Assembly (NCBI GenBank): GCA_947625165.1
Contig: CANQNH010000006.1
Span: 1-39,033 of the forward strand
Source: an uncultured Clostridia bacterium
Lineage (GTDB): Bacteria; Bacillota; Clostridia; Christensenellales; UBA1242
Length of the DNA stretch: 39,033 nt
Direction: 5' to 3'
Made by a program: the position numbers and the translations under genes. Of this stretch, positions 18,381 through 29,500 are shown piece by piece. How positions within the stretch are numbered: the stretch's first letter is position 1; the number at the start of each line of letters is the position of its first letter. The notes under the pieces are model-generated. The model did not search any database. It was not told where the DNA came from and was given only the letters and a program-made list of their open reading frames with translations.

Positions 18381-18659
18381 ATGAAAGAATATCAGTTTTT
18401 GTATCCAGCAATTTTTGTCAAAGACGAAGAGGACGGCTCTTATCAGGTGATTTTCCCAGACTTGAACATATACACTGACGGCAAAAACCTTTCGCGTGCA
18501 TATCTCTATGCAAAGGATTTGTTGAGAGTTTATTTTTCTTATGCTCTCAAATATGAAACCGATTTCAACCGTCCAAGCAAGTTGGAGGAACTTCTTCCAA
18601 AATGCAAGAAAAACGAAACTGTGATGTATATCGATGCTGTTGTTGAAGCAGAGGAATGA
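18381..18659 (+). CDS. HicB-like (type II antitoxin family) protein, no adjacent HicA
   Basis: YPAIFVKDEEDGSYQVIFPDLNIYTDGKNLSRAYLYAKDLL resembles the HicB partial RNase H fold pattern. Confidence 0.7.
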   Translation: MKEYQFLYPAIFVKDEEDGSYQVIFPDLNIYTDGKNLSRAYLYAKDLLRVYFSYALKYETDFNRPSKLEELLPKCKKNETVMYIDAVVEAEE

Positions 18660-18678
18660 TTTGGCAAAATGCAAAGTT

Positions 18679-18704
18679 GAGAGGGTTTGTCCCTCTCTTT
18701 TTTT
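18679..18704 (+). terminator. Intrinsic terminator
   Basis: GAGAGGG-TTTGT-CCCTCTC-TTTTTTT. Confidence 0.93.
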
Positions 18705-18801
18705 GTGATTTTTCTTGCACGAGCGGAGAAGTTTGCAGAAAGATGTGAAGATTTTGTGTTAAGGCGCTCTTGAAAGCACTTTTAAAAGGGGTCTAAAAAA
18801 G

Positions 18802-18885
18802 GCGTTGTTTTAGGCGCTATCAGAGATGCTATTTGAAGTGCTATCAGAGGTGCTATTTGGGGTGCAATATTAGGCGCTGTTTGAA
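18802..18885. repeat. Degenerate 12-bp tandem repeat, about 7 units
   Basis: gcgttgttttag|gcgctatcagag|atgctatttgaa|gtgctatcagag|gtgctatttggg|gtgcaatattag|gcgctgtttgaa. Confidence 0.8.
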
Positions 18886-18957
18886 AGGTTTGAGGAAGGC
18901 TTTGGGCGGAGCGAAGGCGGTTCTCTTTTAAAAAGCAGAAAAATTTTGCGAAAACTC

Positions 18958-18987
18958 TTGACTTTGTTTTCGTTTGTGTGCTATATT
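18958..18987 (+). promoter_or_regulatory. SigA-type promoter of rpmG-secE-nusG
   Basis: TTGACT - 18 bp - TATATT. Confidence 0.7.
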
Positions 18988-18991
18988 ATTC

Positions 18992-19024
18992 CTGACACTA
19001 CCGCTTGCGGGTGTTAGTTTTTTT
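18992..19024 (+). terminator. Terminator-like hairpin in the 5' leader of rpmG (putative attenuator)
   Basis: CTGACAC-ta-CCG-CTTG-CGG-GTGTTAG followed by TTTTTTT, starting about 5 nt after the -10 box. Confidence 0.6.
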
Positions 19025-19039
19025 GTTAGGAGAAAAATT

Positions 19040-19201
19040 ATGGCAGCACCAAAACGCAAAATCATCACTTTGGAATGCACAGAATGTCACGAAAGAAACT
19101 ATTCGACCGAGAAAAACACTTCTGCCAATGCTGAAAGAATTGAAATCACAAAATTCTGCCCAAGATGCAACAAACGCACAAAACATAAAGAAACAAAATG
19201 A
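19040..19201 (+). CDS. rpmG: 50S ribosomal protein L33
   Basis: [47 protein letters not shown]. Confidence 0.95.
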   Translation: MAAPKRKIITLECTECHERNYSTEKNTSANAERIEITKFCPRCNKRTKHKETK

Positions 19202-19219
19202 GTTTTAAGGGGTTTTTGT

Positions 19220-19594
19220 ATGTCTAAGAAGCAAAAAAAAGTTGATGCCAGCCTCACAGAAAAGGAAGATTTGAAAAAAGACCAAATCTCCCAAGGTGTT
19301 GTGAGTGACGCCGACAATCAAAAGAATTCAAAAAAGAATTCTGCTGATAAGAAGGCGGGCGATAATAAAAAGAAAGATAAAAAAGACAAGAAAAACAAAA
19401 AAGAAAAGAAAGGTGGTCTTGTGAAAAAGACCAAAGAAACTGTGTCCGAACTTAAAAAAGTGACTTGGCCAACTTTTGCTGAGGTTGTCAAGAAAACGGG
19501 CATTGTTATTGCTTTTGTCATCATTTTTGGACTTTTCCTGTTTGGCGTCAACACTTTGCTTGGCTATCTTGTTGGCCTGTTGCAGATTGTTTGA
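19220..19594 (+). CDS. secE: Preprotein translocase subunit SecE with Lys-rich N-terminal extension
   Basis: ETVSELKKVTWPTFAEVVKKTGIVIAFVIIFGLFLFGVNTLLGYLVGLL; between rpmG and nusG. Confidence 0.95.
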   Translation: MSKKQKKVDASLTEKEDLKKDQISQGVVSDADNQKNSKKNSADKKAGDNKKKDKKDKKNKKEKKGGLVKKTKETVSELKKVTWPTFAEVVKKTGIVIAFVIIFGLFLFGVNTLLGYLVGLLQIV

Positions 19595-19635
19595 TGCTTC
19601 GGGCTTTTTGAGAAACAATTTAAGGAGTTTTGTTT

Positions 19636-20172
19636 ATGGAATACATCTATTCGAGCGAACCAAAATGGTATGTTCTTCACACATTTTCCGGCTATGAAAA
19701 TGTTGCAAAAGACAACCTTGAAACTGTTGTGAAGAAATTTAACTTGCAAGACAGGATTTTTGACATTATCATTCCAGAAGAAGATGTGATTGAAGAAAAA
19801 AATGGAAAAAAGAAACTTGTCACAAGAAAGAGTATGCCGTGCTATCTCTTGGTGAAGATGATATATGGCGATGACCTTTGGCACAACATCACAAACACTC
19901 GCGGCATCACAGGCTTTGTTGGCCCAAAAGGACGACCTTTGGCGCTCACAGATGAAGAAGTGATGAAAATGCGTCTTGAAAAAATCAAGGTTGAAACCGA
20001 TGTTGCTGTTGGTGACAAGGTTGAAATCATTGAAGGCCCTCTTGACAAGATGATTGGAACGGTTGTTGCAGTTAATGCGGAAGCAGGCATTGTCACCGTG
20101 ACGGTTGAGATGTTTGGAAGAGAGAACAATGTTGAACTCTCGTTTGAACAAATCCACAAAGTGCAACAATAA
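19636..20172 (+). CDS. nusG: Transcription termination/antitermination protein NusG
   Basis: KWYVLHTFSGYENVAKDNLE; GITGFVGPKGRPLALTDEEV; KOW region VGDKVEIIEGPLDKMIGTVV. Confidence 0.97.
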   Translation: MEYIYSSEPKWYVLHTFSGYENVAKDNLETVVKKFNLQDRIFDIIIPEEDVIEEKNGKKKLVTRKSMPCYLLVKMIYGDDLWHNITNTRGITGFVGPKGRPLALTDEEVMKMRLEKIKVETDVAVGDKVEIIEGPLDKMIGTVVAVNAEAGIVTVTVEMFGRENNVELSFEQIHKVQQ

Positions 20173-20222
20173 AGGGTTTTGAAATTTTGATAAGAGATTT
20201 TGAAATTTTGAATTGATATTTC

Positions 20223-20251
20223 TTGAAAATCAAACGATTTTCATCTAATAT
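20223..20251 (+). promoter_or_regulatory. Putative promoter upstream of rplK
   Basis: TTGAAA - 17 bp - TAATAT; spacer contains the inverted repeat GAAAATC-AAAC-GATTTTC. Confidence 0.55.
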
Positions 20252-20332
20252 TGTCCGTTATGACACTAAACTGACAAATCATTGTGGGAGGATTGTTGCC
20301 AAAATCCGTTCACCACATTAGGAGGTAAGAAA

Positions 20333-20758
20333 ATGGCAAAGAAAGTTAAAGCAGTTGTCAAATTGCAACTTGAAGCGGGAAAAGCCACTCCGGGACCACC
20401 AGTTGGTTCTTCACTTGGGCCTCACGGCATCAACATCGGAGCGTTCGTTAAGGAGTTTAACGACAAAACCGCTGCTCAAGCAGGATTTGTTATTCCTGTT
20501 GTGATAACCATCTTTGAAGACAGGTCTTTCACATTTGAGTTGAAAACTCCACCAGCAGCAGTGCTTATTAAAAAGGCTATCGGTCTTGAAAAGGGCTCTG
20601 CAAAACCAAACAAGCAAAAAGTCGGAAAAATCACCAAAGAGCAAATCAGAAAGATTGCCGAAACAAAAATGCCTGACCTCAATGCAGAGAGCATTGAAAG
20701 CGCGATGTCAATGATTGCTGGCGCTGCAAGGTCGATGGGCGTTGAAGTGGTTGATTGA
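20333..20758 (+). CDS. rplK: 50S ribosomal protein L11
   Basis: [56 protein letters not shown]. Confidence 0.98.
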   Translation: MAKKVKAVVKLQLEAGKATPGPPVGSSLGPHGINIGAFVKEFNDKTAAQAGFVIPVVITIFEDRSFTFELKTPPAAVLIKKAIGLEKGSAKPNKQKVGKITKEQIRKIAETKMPDLNAESIESAMSMIAGAARSMGVEVVD

Positions 20759-20772
20759 AGGAGGCAAGTGAG

Positions 20773-21456
20773 ATGAGAAAGGGTAAAAGATATGTGAAAT
20801 CTCTTGAAAGTTTTGATAAACTTGCTTCTTACGATGTTGCAACTGCAATCGACAATGTTTTGAAAACTTCAACAGCAAAATTTGATGAAACAATTGAACT
20901 TCACGTTCGTTTGGGGGTTGACGGTCGTCAAGCAGACCAGCAAGTTCGTGGGGTTGTTGTTCTTCCAAACGGAACAGGAAGAAATGTGCGCGTGCTTGTG
21001 ATTGCGCGTGGTGACAAGGCAGATGAGGCAACAAAAAACGGCGCAGATTTTGTTGGCGCAGAGGAAATTGTTGCAAAAATCAATGGCGGATGGCTTGATT
21101 TTGATGTCTGCATCACAACTCCAGATATGATGGGTGTGGTTGGAAGAATTGCCAAAATTCTTGGGCCAAAAGGCTTGATGCCAAACCCAAAGAGCGGAAC
21201 TGTGACAACAGATGTTGCAAAAGCAATTCGCGATGTCAAAGCCGGAAAGGTGGAATATCGTTTGGACAAAACAAACAATGTTCACGTCATCATTGGAAAG
21301 AAGAGTTTTGGGCAACAAAAACTTCTTGAAAACTTCCAAACTGTTATGGATGCAATCGTAAGAGCAAAGCCAGCCGCAGCAAAGGGTCAATATGTCAAGA
21401 GTGTGACTTTGGCATCAACAATGGGACCTGGCGTTAGGGTGACATACAACGTTTAA
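20773..21456 (+). CDS. rplA: 50S ribosomal protein L1
   Basis: [27 protein letters not shown]...; [20 protein letters not shown]. Confidence 0.98.
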   Translation: MRKGKRYVKSLESFDKLASYDVATAIDNVLKTSTAKFDETIELHVRLGVDGRQADQQVRGVVVLPNGTGRNVRVLVIARGDKADEATKNGADFVGAEEIVAKINGGWLDFDVCITTPDMMGVVGRIAKILGPKGLMPNPKSGTVTTDVAKAIRDVKAGKVEYRLDKTNNVHVIIGKKSFGQQKLLENFQTVMDAIVRAKPAAAKGQYVKSVTLASTMGPGVRVTYNV

Positions 21457-21726
21457 GATTTGGGGCAGATGAGTGTCAAAAAACCAAGTGTTTTGAGAAA
21501 CGGGCGGATTGCTCTTGAAAGCAGGAGGGGTTTTGATGCAAAAGTCTGCTTCTTGTCTTTAATTTTGACAATTTTGGGCAGCAAAAATCGGAAATTTTTG
21601 GAGAAAAGAGGAACGAAAAATGCCATATCGGCAACTTTTCGACAATAAAAGTGCTTTTATTCTTACATAGAAATTTGGTGCCTTCGCAAAATATTTGTAA
21701 ATTTCGCCGACTTGTGAAATTTTTGT

Positions 21727-21756
21727 TTGACTTGCTTGGCGTTTTTGCGTTAGAAT
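21727..21756 (+). promoter_or_regulatory. SigA-type promoter of the large surface protein gene
   Basis: TTGACT - 18 bp - TAGAAT. Confidence 0.65.
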
Positions 21757-21797
21757 ATATGTGTTATCATATATACAAACAATTTAGGAGAGGACTT

Positions 21798-24700
21798 ATG
21801 AAAGTGAAAAAACATTCAATGCTTTTTAAAGGAATTGTGATGGTTGTTGCTTTTATGCTGACAGCACTCTGTTTTCCTGTCAAGGAACTTGTTGCGTTTG
21901 CTGATGAAACGGCAACGGACTACAATTTCCTGACAATCGGTGACGGCACAAAAGAGGTTGAAACTGTTGTCAACCGCGGTGCAGAATACACAATTCCAAG
22001 CGCATATATTGGCGGAAATTCGAATTTAAAAATCGGTGACACGTCAAAAAATGAAACAACTGACAGTAATTCGGATGGACAAATTTTGACAGCATCCAGC
22101 GTGAAAGTGACATTCAATGATGAAGTTGACGAAGATGGCAAACTGAAAGAAATTGAAGCACCTGAGGGCAAATTTGTTGCAAGCAGACTTGGGACATACA
22201 CCATCACATATTCATACACTTTCTATGCTGCAGAGGCTGACAAAAGCACAGCAGTCACAAACAGTCACCAACTGAAAGTGAAGAGTGTTCTTTCATCTGC
22301 ATCATTTGATTTGACAGACCCAGATGTCATCTTCCCAGAGGTTGTTGACCTTACTGTTGAAGGTGCAAAAGAAACTGTTGAGGGCGGCGAAAAGCCAAAA
22401 GATGTCTATCTTCCAACTCCAAAAATCACAGGCGAGAATGGAAAGGACGTCCCTGTGAAAGCATATAAATCACTTGATGCTGCAAAAGCAACAGAGGATG
22501 CAAACTTTGTTGTTGTGACAGCAACAGGCGGTGTCAACAACAAAGCGTTTGAGGTTTCAGAAAAAGAAGAAAAACTCTATGTTGACGGCTCAAAGTTTGA
22601 GGCAAAAACAGGGGAAGCGCCTTCCGAATTTGGTGCAGGGACTTACACAATCAAATATTCATACTACACCCGCACAAAAAATGGAGAGAGTTGGGGTGAA
22701 CCATACTTTGTGACATCAACAACAAAATCATTCAAGGTCTATAATGACAAAAACAATCCATACTACAAAAACTTCAATGAAATCACACTTGAACTTTCAA
22801 AAGATTGGGTTGACAACGGCAAACGCGGTGAAGAAAGCTCTCTTCCAACAGCAATCGGCGTGACACCAAAAGATGCCACTCCAAACGGTGAAAATGTTGC
22901 TGTGTCATACAAAGTGCAAGTGCTGTTCAAAGAAAAGTATGGTGACAAGGACTATGCTCCAATCACAAAAGAGGTTTATGACAAAACCACTGATGCAGAT
23001 GGAAACGAAGTTGACATTCTCAAAGAGGAAGATGGACAACTCTATTTGGCAGACCCAACAAAGTTCACACCGCTGCAAGATGGCTACTACACTTTCATCT
23101 ACACCATCACAGACTTCTATGGCCACACTTATTCTTCACCAAAAGGCGTTTATAAATTTGATGATGTGAAGGATGAAAAAGAGCCAACACCTGTGCTTTA
23201 TGACGCATCACAATATGCAGGAACAACCGACTATGCTGACAAAGAGCATAAAGACGAAAGCCACAAACTGAAAACTTATGCCACATCCAATGGCGTTGTT
23301 GTTTATGCAATCGGAATGAACGACAATGTTTCCAAAACCAGCGAGGCTGTTGAAGGACCTTTGGCTGAGGGCGAAGAAAAAGGCAAAGTCAGACTGACAA
23401 GAAAGATTATGCGCGGTGCAGAAACTGTGCTTGAAATCAATCAATACAACAGATTTAACCTTGTGTTCAACTATCGCAACTCTGCAGCCTACAAGGCATA
23501 TGAAAACTTCCTCACAAACAACTTCCTTGTTCGCAAGGCAGTTTCAGAGGATGCAACACTTGTTGGTTCAACAGTTGAAGAAAAAATCACAACCAACACA
23601 AAAATGCTTGAATGGCTTCAAAAACACAACTATTTGATTGTTGTTGACAATGCCAATGCCGAGAAAATTTATGAAATTTTCAGTGCCGAAGGCGAAAACT
23701 TCTTTGACAGCATTGAAAGCGTGAAGAATGCCGGAAGCGAAATCCCACAAGAGCAAGCAGACCACGATGCCGCAGTTGCCGAGGCAAAAAAGAACGCTGC
23801 AATCGCTTGGCTCAAATCTGAAGATGCAGTTGCAAAGGGTTTTGGCTACATCGACACTGACGAAACATTTGGCGCAGACGAGGCAGACAACGGAACAGGG
23901 CGCGACAACTATTATATTCACTATATCGCAGTTGACGCTGCAGGAACAACAGGTGATGTTCCATATGACATCAGCATTGTTCTTCAAGAAAACGAGGAGC
24001 AAGCACCTGAAGTCAGATTTTCAACAACACTTCAAAAAACCTATTTGCCAAATTCTGTTGTGACATTCAATGTTCCAACAGCAAGCGACAATCGTGACGC
24101 AAATATGCAAGTTGTCACACTCTATCGTTTTGTGAATGGCACAAATCAGCCTGTGAAGGTTGAAGACAAAAACACAACTGAAGGCGAAGTGAAAGGCATC
24201 AGTTTGACATCTCTTTGGACAGACATCAATGGAAAAAGAGTGAAAGGAATGCTTTTGACAGACACCTACAAAGCATATCACGGTGAAAGCGCAGATGGTT
24301 ACATCGATTTGACAGACGCAGACGCAACATCTTACACAATCGACCTGAAAGAAGGCGGAACGGACGCCGTTGGACTGCAAATTTTCTGCTATGCTTATGA
24401 TGATTGCGGAAATGTTGGAATTTATGCTGAAACAATTTCAATTCTCAACTCTGAGGACAACAAAGCACCACAATTTGTTTCCGCAGAAGCACCAAAGGGG
24501 GCAGAATATTCTCAAGATGAAGAGATTGAACTTCCAACAATCACTGTTCAAGACGATGCAATCGGATTTGTTGACTATGAAGTGAAACTTTTCCACATTG
24601 AAGATGATGGAACAGAAACAGAGTTCAACAATGTTATTGACACTCATATTGTCAGCCGCAGAACTTGGGCTCAATCCAAGTCTGGTGAACTGAAACTTTA

Positions 24701-26255
24701 TGCAGGAAGATTTGTTGCATCAGCATCTGGAAAATATCAAGCAAGAATTTCAGTTGTTGACAGCAAGAAAAACACAATTGTTTACTTTGCAGATTATTAT
24801 GTGAAATCAAGAGTTTTGTCTTCTTCAGTTGAGGTGCGCTCAACTTTGGAAAAGAACCAAACTGTTGAACTTTACAAAGACACAGTTCTCATCCCAGACC
24901 CAACAGTGACCTATTCAATCGACAAGAGTGTGACATACGACATCTTCAAGGCAAATTCAGACCTTTATGATGCAGGCAAGACAGACCCAGAAACTTATCC
25001 AAATTCAAGATATAACAGCACTGATTGGGTGATTTATGGTGTTGATAGCAACGGAAAAGCATATGACTATGACACCAAAAACGGAATTATGGGTTCGCTG
25101 ACACCGAAAGAGGCAACAACCTATGAAATCCAATACACTGTCAACTTCACAGTTTATGACTTCAAGAAAGTGACCTACAAAGACGGCACTGAAAGTGAGG
25201 GCTATGACGGCGGCTACTTCACATATACAGAACAACCAAAACTCAAGATTTACACTGTTGACGAAAACACGTTCTATGTTGTTTACGCAAACGGAGAAAC
25301 AAAAACATTCACCGTTGTCAGAGAAGGCGAAGACGTGAAAGCATATGCTGATGGTTCTGTGATTGAGGATGGCAGCAAAACAAACTATGGCATCAATGAT
25401 GTTGACCTCAAACAATGGTTCAGAGATATTCAATTCCTTCAAGTGAAGAGTGATGTCTATCGCATTGAGGCAAAAGACACAACTGCTCCAACACTGAAAC
25501 CTTATGACTATGTTGAACACATTGACATTGATGATTTGAAAGACCCAGAAAAATATAATATGAAACTTGACATCTATGGTATTCAAAGTGATGATGAAGA
25601 CATTGATTGGTCAAGATCAGTTGTCACAGTTTCTGGACAACTTGCAGATAAAACAAACATCAGCCCTGTGGAATATAAAGGCTCGTTTGAAACAAAAACT
25701 TACACTTTCACAACTGATAAGGATGCAACATACACAATCAACTACACTGTTTATGACAAGAGCGGCCTTAGCACAAGCAAGGACTATTATGTGACAGTTG
25801 GTGATGCTGTTCCACCAGAGTTCCACTTCCTCAAAGATGACTTTGTCAAGGAAACCTACAAACTTGAAGAAGTCAGCGGAAGCAATCGTTTGACAATTGA
25901 CCTTAACGATATTGAAGTTCTTGACAATTCGACAACGATTGATGCAGACGTTGATGTCAAACTCTATCGCGGTGATGACGAAATCAAACCAGACGAAAGT
26001 CCAAATGCTGATGTTCTCAAATTCAACATCACACAAACAGGAAACTACACTTTGACTTTTGAAACTCGCGATGCCGCTGGAAACAAACAGACTTATGAAA
26101 AGAAATTCACTGTTGAAGAAAAAACACAAGACACTCAGATGGTTTATCAGACTGTTGGAACAATCTTGATTGTCATCTCAGTTGTTGTGCTTGCAGGTGT
26201 CATCATCTACTTCATCGTTTCCAAGGTTAAACTTGACAAAGAGTTGAAGAAATAA
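21798..26255 (+). CDS. Large secreted/membrane-anchored surface protein with Ig-like repeats (1485 aa)
   Basis: Signal peptide MKVKKHSMLFKGIVMVVAFMLTALCFPVKELVAFA; repeated beta-rich DxxGN-type segments; C-terminal TM helix TVGTILIVISVVVLAGVIIYFIVSKVKLDKELKK; GGAG RBS. Confidence 0.85.
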   Translation: MKVKKHSMLFKGIVMVVAFMLTALCFPVKELVAFADETATDYNFLTIGDGTKEVETVVNRGAEYTIPSAYIGGNSNLKIGDTSKNETTDSNSDGQILTASSVKVTFNDEVDEDGKLKEIEAPEGKFVASRLGTYTITYSYTFYAAEADKSTAVTNSHQLKVKSVLSSASFDLTDPDVIFPEVVDLTVEGAKETVEGGEKPKDVYLPTPKITGENGKDVPVKAYKSLDAAKATEDANFVVVTATGGVNNKAFEVSEKEEKLYVDGSKFEAKTGEAPSEFGAGTYTIKYSYYTRTKNGESWGEPYFVTSTTKSFKVYNDKNNPYYKNFNEITLELSKDWVDNGKRGEESSLPTAIGVTPKDATPNGENVAVSYKVQVLFKEKYGDKDYAPITKEVYDKTTDADGNEVDILKEEDGQLYLADPTKFTPLQDGYYTFIYTITDFYGHTYSSPKGVYKFDDVKDEKEPTPVLYDASQYAGTTDYADKEHKDESHKLKTYATSNGVVVYAIGMNDNVSKTSEAVEGPLAEGEEKGKVRLTRKIMRGAETVLEINQYNRFNLVFNYRNSAAYKAYENFLTNNFLVRKAVSEDATLVGSTVEEKITTNTKMLEWLQKHNYLIVVDNANAEKIYEIFSAEGENFFDSIESVKNAGSEIPQEQADHDAAVAEAKKNAAIAWLKSEDAVAKGFGYIDTDETFGADEADNGTGRDNYYIHYIAVDAAGTTGDVPYDISIVLQENEEQAPEVRFSTTLQKTYLPNSVVTFNVPTASDNRDANMQVVTLYRFVNGTNQPVKVEDKNTTEGEVKGISLTSLWTDINGKRVKGMLLTDTYKAYHGESADGYIDLTDADATSYTIDLKEGGTDAVGLQIFCYAYDDCGNVGIYAETISILNSEDNKAPQFVSAEAPKGAEYSQDEEIELPTITVQDDAIGFVDYEVKLFHIEDDGTETEFNNVIDTHIVSRRTWAQSKSGELKLYAGRFVASASGKYQARISVVDSKKNTIVYFADYYVKSRVLSSSVEVRSTLEKNQTVELYKDTVLIPDPTVTYSIDKSVTYDIFKANSDLYDAGKTDPETYPNSRYNSTDWVIYGVDSNGKAYDYDTKNGIMGSLTPKEATTYEIQYTVNFTVYDFKKVTYKDGTESEGYDGGYFTYTEQPKLKIYTVDENTFYVVYANGETKTFTVVREGEDVKAYADGSVIEDGSKTNYGINDVDLKQWFRDIQFLQVKSDVYRIEAKDTTAPTLKPYDYVEHIDIDDLKDPEKYNMKLDIYGIQSDDEDIDWSRSVVTVSGQLADKTNISPVEYKGSFETKTYTFTTDKDATYTINYTVYDKSGLSTSKDYYVTVGDAVPPEFHFLKDDFVKETYKLEEVSGSNRLTIDLNDIEVLDNSTTIDADVDVKLYRGDDEIKPDESPNADVLKFNITQTGNYTLTFETRDAAGNKQTYEKKFTVEEKTQDTQMVYQTVGTILIVISVVVLAGVIIYFIVSKVKLDKELKK

Positions 26256-26272
26256 GCAACTTGTTTGAAAAC

Positions 26273-26304
26273 AAAAAAAAGACCAAAAATTTGGTCTTTT
26301 TTTT
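26273..26304. terminator. Bidirectional intrinsic terminator between convergent genes
   Basis: AAAAAAAA-GACCAAA-AA-TTTGGTC-TTTTTTTT. Confidence 0.92.
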
Positions 26305-26508
26305 CGTCTTGAAAACAGTCATCGCCACTTGAAAACAGTCGTGTTCAATAGGAAGTGTTGCCAAGATGTTTTGCAAAAGGATTGTCTGGTTGTTTTGTTT
26401 TCTCTTTGTCTTAAACTTATCTTCTGCCCTTGAAAATCTCGAACAAACGCTGACAATTGATGTTGCGTTCTTAGGTGGGGTGTGGCTTTTGCTGTCTGCT
26501 TATATGCA

Positions 26509-29500
26509 TCACTTAACTGAAATTCGTTTTCTCAGTTTGATGATGATGACAACCACTGCAATCACCACAAGAACCGAAATCACAATCGCGATGATTGATG
26601 CGGCGTTCATTGGGTCTTTCTTGACAACTTTGTAGGTGAACAACAAGTTTCCGCTTGGGGCAATCAGTTGAACATAGTATGTTCCTTCCGTGTTGATTGT
26701 CATTGAAAGTTCTCCGCTTGATGCTTCGTTGATGGCAATCTCATCGCCAAAGTAGGAATATCCATTCTCAAGTTTCCTCAACACGCGCAGTGAGCATTCG
26801 CCCATTTCTTTATAGATGTTTGCCTGATTGAACCTTACGGTGATTGGGTCAGTTGTTGTTGCTCCTTCGCCAACCGAAACGCTGATTGATGCTGTGCCAA
26901 CTTTGATGGAAATTTTGAAGGTGAAACGTTGATGAACAGCATCTTGTGCAAATTGTGTGTCTCCAGTGTTGACTGTGATGAAGTATGTTCCTGCTCCGGT
27001 TTTTTCATCCAAATAGGACAGTGGGAGTGAGGTGATGTAGGTCTTTCGTGAGGTCACATAACTGCCAAGTCCAGTGCTTTCGTTGACCACATATTCGCGC
27101 ACTGTCTTGGTGATTGTTTCAACATCCAGCAAGCGAACAAGGTCATTTGTTATGTCATCAAATTGTTGCTCGGTTTCTTCGCCAACAACTTTCAGCACTT
27201 GTTCAACATAATAGTTTGGATATTTGTTGACAATGTATGAGAATTTGTTTTCGTTTGCATTTATGATTGAGAATTGATAGGTTTCTTGCCTGATTTGTCC
27301 ATCACCGGTGTTGCTTGTCGCCAGGAAGGTGATTTCATAGAAGCCCGGTTGGTCAAACACATATTGTGCATTTGATGAGCGGAAATCTTCGCGCGCATAT
27401 TCAACTCCGTTTCGTTTGACAAGATAGTGCGAATTTTCTGAGTTTTCAGGGTCAGCATAATAAAGCACTGGGCGGCCTTCAAGAGTGTAGAAATCTGTCA
27501 AAGTTGATTGGTCAATGTTGATTGTCACACTTCCGTTGTAAACCGCTTGTTTGATTGGCAGTGATGTTTCCTGTTGGTTTGTCAGCGGATTGGTGTAGGT
27601 CACTGTGAACGGCACATCTTTCAAGAAAATGTAAGTGAATTTCTCTGTTTGCCCATCGCCAAAGCGTTGCATATTTCCAGCGGCGTCCCTCAGGGAGAGG
27701 GAGTATTTTCCAGAATAGTTGAGGTTGGTGTAGAAATAATCTCTGCCTTCTTCTGTTTTGGAGTACACGGTTGGGGTAAATTTGACCCCATCTTTTTCAA
27801 CAATCAAACTTATTTCATTTTCAGGAATGCCATAATATTTTGACCATTGCAGTTGCACGCGCTCCAAATTTTCATCTGAAACAACAAGTTTCTCGCTGGT
27901 CATTCGCAATTCTGTGTCGGCAAAGTTTGAACTTCTTCTTGTTCCAATTGCAAAAAATTCGTCAACAAAGTCATCTCTGTCAGGAATGAATGTGATGATG
28001 ATTTCTGTCCTAAAGCTTGGTTTTATGCTTTCGTCACTTGTTTCAATCACCCATTTCTTGCTGGTCACCATTCCATCGGCGCTGTCCCATCTATCGTCTG
28101 TTTCATACGCAATCAGGGACTGCTCGTTGTTGACTTGAACGCTCACTGAAGAACGATCGTCATAACTGAGGTTGACAATATAGTGATTTGGATTGAGTTC
28201 GCCATTTTTTGCTTTGAATGGTTGTTTTGCGCGCTCAACAATGGCTGTCACGCCGTTGACTGTTTTTTCAACCCAATATGTGACTGCAAGCGAGGTCAGG
28301 TTGAATTCAAGAATTTGTTCGTCTGGCACAATGCCAAAAACATATTCCGAATTTGCCTTTTTGCCGTCTGGCCACTGCTGCAACCACTCTTCGTCATACC
28401 AAATCTTCAAGAAATATTTTTGCATTTCGTTGGTTGTGCTTCTTATTCTTGTGCCGGACGCTATTGGTGTCCAATTTTCTCTGTCCGTGCTGATTGAGAA
28501 TTTCACAGGTGGGAGATAACTGTTTTCGCTTTCGCCAAGATTGTATTGCACACGCACTTCGGAATAATAACCCATATTGCTTGAACCTTGGTCGTTCAAT
28601 ATGTCTTGTGTGATGTTCTTGTTGTTGGCATCTGTGAGTTTATATTGATTTGTTCTGTTCACTTCGTCAGTTGCATTGCGGGTTGGAAGTTTGTTATACA
28701 ATTTGAAATATATGTTCTTCACCCATTCGCCAGTCACGTCACCATTGAGTTCATAAAGTTTCAGCACAACTGTGAAGTCATAGTTTGATATGGCGTTTTT
28801 CGTCTGGAATGTGATGGTTGATGTGCCATCTCGATTTGTTTCAGGCGGGCTTTGAACAACATTCGGCAATGTTTCATCCTCTGTGCCATTGATGATTTCC
28901 GCAGCAACAAGGTTGTATTTCTCACGATTGTAAGTGTATTGCAAGAAGTTTTGAGTGATGTAGTAAAATCTTCCTTCTGGCTCATAGAGATAGTAGTATA
29001 TGTCATACATTCCGCCTTGCGAAGCAATCTCTCTGTCCGCATCAATCACAGCTTCACGATATATATGAATTTCGCGATAGTGCTGACCATAGTTGTCCCA
29101 AAAATCATAAATAATCCACGTGTTCGGTGCAAATTGTTTCTCTGGATTGAGTTCGAAGTTCAGTGTTGCTCCGCTGCTGTCAACCAAAATGTTGAGGTTT
29201 TCATCCGTTCTCCAAATGTCCATATATCCAAGCGGATTTTCCTGCTCAAACAAAACTTCATTGCCTGAAGCGGTTTTTCGGCTGATTTTCAAATGTGTCA
29301 GATAAAGGCTTGGGGTTGTTGTGCTTTGAATTTCAGCATCTGTCACTTTTGCAAAGCGGATGAACTCTCTGTCTTGCTGGTCGGTTGTTTGCGCTGTCAG
29401 TGGAACATCGCTTATGTTGAGATAGAAATCCACAACGCGCGCAGTTTGTCTGTCATAAATTGCAAACGACATCTTTTTGTGACTGTCGAAGTTTGACGGC

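Noticed and set aside
21460-21648. 62-aa ORF after rplA
   Set aside because: No recognisable domain, no clear RBS, odd composition; more likely non-coding spacer.
26366-26635. 89-aa plus-strand ORF with hydrophobic N-terminus
   Set aside because: Overlaps the 3' end of the giant minus-strand gene and becomes low-complexity (TTTAITTRTEITIAM) there; no clear RBS.
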